DNA of 64,000 nucleotides from Granulibacter bethesdensis (lineage in GTDB: Bacteria; Pseudomonadota; Alphaproteobacteria; Acetobacterales; Acetobacteraceae): positions 2,012,501 to 2,076,500 of the forward strand of contig NZ_CP018192.1 of assembly GCF_001889525.1 (NCBI RefSeq), written 5' to 3'. Below the pieces are notes generated by a model, which had not been told where the DNA came from, did no database searches, and saw only the letters and a list, made by a program, of their open reading frames with translations. Shown here piece by piece: positions 63,621 to 64,000 of this stretch (position 1 is the stretch's first letter; each line of letters starts with the position of its first letter). A program made the position numbers and the translations under genes.

Positions 63621-64000
63621 GTGCAGTTGACCGGATATCTAGCCTTGCTTCACGCCGTGAATGTCGGCGGCACCGGCACACTGCCGATGAAGGCGCTGAC
63701 GCAGATGTGCGAGACGATTGGATTCAAAAAAGTCAAAACCTATATCCCCAGCGGCAATGTCGTCTTTCAAAGCGAGAAGACAGAGCAGCAGGTGCGATCC
63801 CCCCTTGAAGATCAGCTCTCTGTTTAGGCTGACAAAAGCGTGGGGGTGATCGTACGGACCGCTGCCGAGATCGCCGACACACTGGCCCGCAACCCTTTTA
63901 CAAATTCGCCTGGCAATCCTGTCATGGCGCTATTCGTCGATGGGGTGCTCCCAACCGTTCCACTCGATCACGTCACCGGGCTCAAGAATGAGCAGATGCA
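63621..64000 (+). pseudogene. DUF1697 family gene with in-frame stop, cut by window end
   Basis: The first 68 codons read GYLALLHAVNVGGTGTLPMKAL and TYIPSGNVVFQSEK, which is a clear DUF1697 N terminus. The frame is stopped by TAG at 63825-63827 but continues without frameshift as DKSVGVIVRTAAEIADTLARNPF and GNPVMALFVDGVLP, again DUF1697 wording. So it is a single nonsense change, not a gene boundary. The start is GTG 63621 or TTG 63627, which has GGAG seven bases upstream. The rest lies outside the window. Unless the stop is read through, the product is a non-functional fragment. A sequencing error is possible. Confidence 0.8.

Noticed and set aside
1-64000. CRISPR arrays, insertion sequences, prophage, tRNA or rRNA genes
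   Set aside because: No regularly spaced repeats, transposase or integrase motifs, or tRNA/rRNA consensus stretches were seen on reading.

Overview
The window reads as a chromosomal segment of an alphaproteobacterium, most likely an Acetobacteraceae member and possibly Granulibacter-like. That placement is inferred from gene content, from a circularly permuted alphaproteobacterial tmRNA, and from the moderately high GC of the core genes. No insertion sequence, integrase, CRISPR array, rRNA or tRNA was recognised.

Layout. 1-6.3 kb (mostly minus): the 5' two thirds of clpB with a heat-shock-like promoter, a small orphan gene, a fumarase class I-mpg-greB operon, then sspB beside the permuted ssrA (tmRNA). 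6.3-14.6 kb: thyX, a ribokinase, an N-formylglutamate amidohydrolase-like gene, a solute-binding protein, a small envelope-stress-type pair, 3-hydroxyisobutyryl-CoA hydrolase, a CDF metal exporter and a SPOR-tailed lytic transglycosylase lipoprotein. 14.9-18.2 kb: a polysaccharide ABC exporter pair, an exported protein and a class A acid phosphatase. 18.2-28.8 kb: an APC permease and a LuxR-type regulator, divergent from a six-gene operon tdm-tmm-dmmD-dmmA-dmmB-dmmC for oxidising trimethylamine through its N-oxide and dimethylamine to methylamine. 28.8-41.1 kb: a seven-gene operon with an amide/urea-type ABC transporter (five genes), formamidase FmdA and FmdB, divergent from a transporter-fused hybrid histidine kinase, a LuxR-type response regulator and a second, unrelated formamidase (AmiF). 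41.1-64 kb: a mixed core region (LysR regulator, CarD, FAD protein, EcsC, MscS channel, cysD, ispE, TPR lipoprotein, uracil-DNA glycosylase, Slt-type transglycosylase, oleate hydratase, moaB, DJ-1-family protein, ClC antiporter, radical SAM protein), ending in a DUF1697 gene broken by an in-frame stop.

How it fits together. The 18-41 kb block looks like a locus for scavenging nitrogen and one-carbon units. Methylated amines are demethylated with release of formaldehyde, which the two GcvT-type domains may pass to tetrahydrofolate. Short amides are imported and hydrolysed to ammonia and formate. Each half has its own regulator and its own perfect 18-bp palindrome in the divergent intergenic region (21265-21282 and 35414-35431). 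The methylamine operon is visibly poorer in GC than the core genes sampled, which suggests horizontal acquisition. No gene for using the methylamine product is in the window.

Limits: family assignments come from reading the proteins, not from database searches. Several start codons were moved to better ribosome-binding sites, and this is stated entry by entry.
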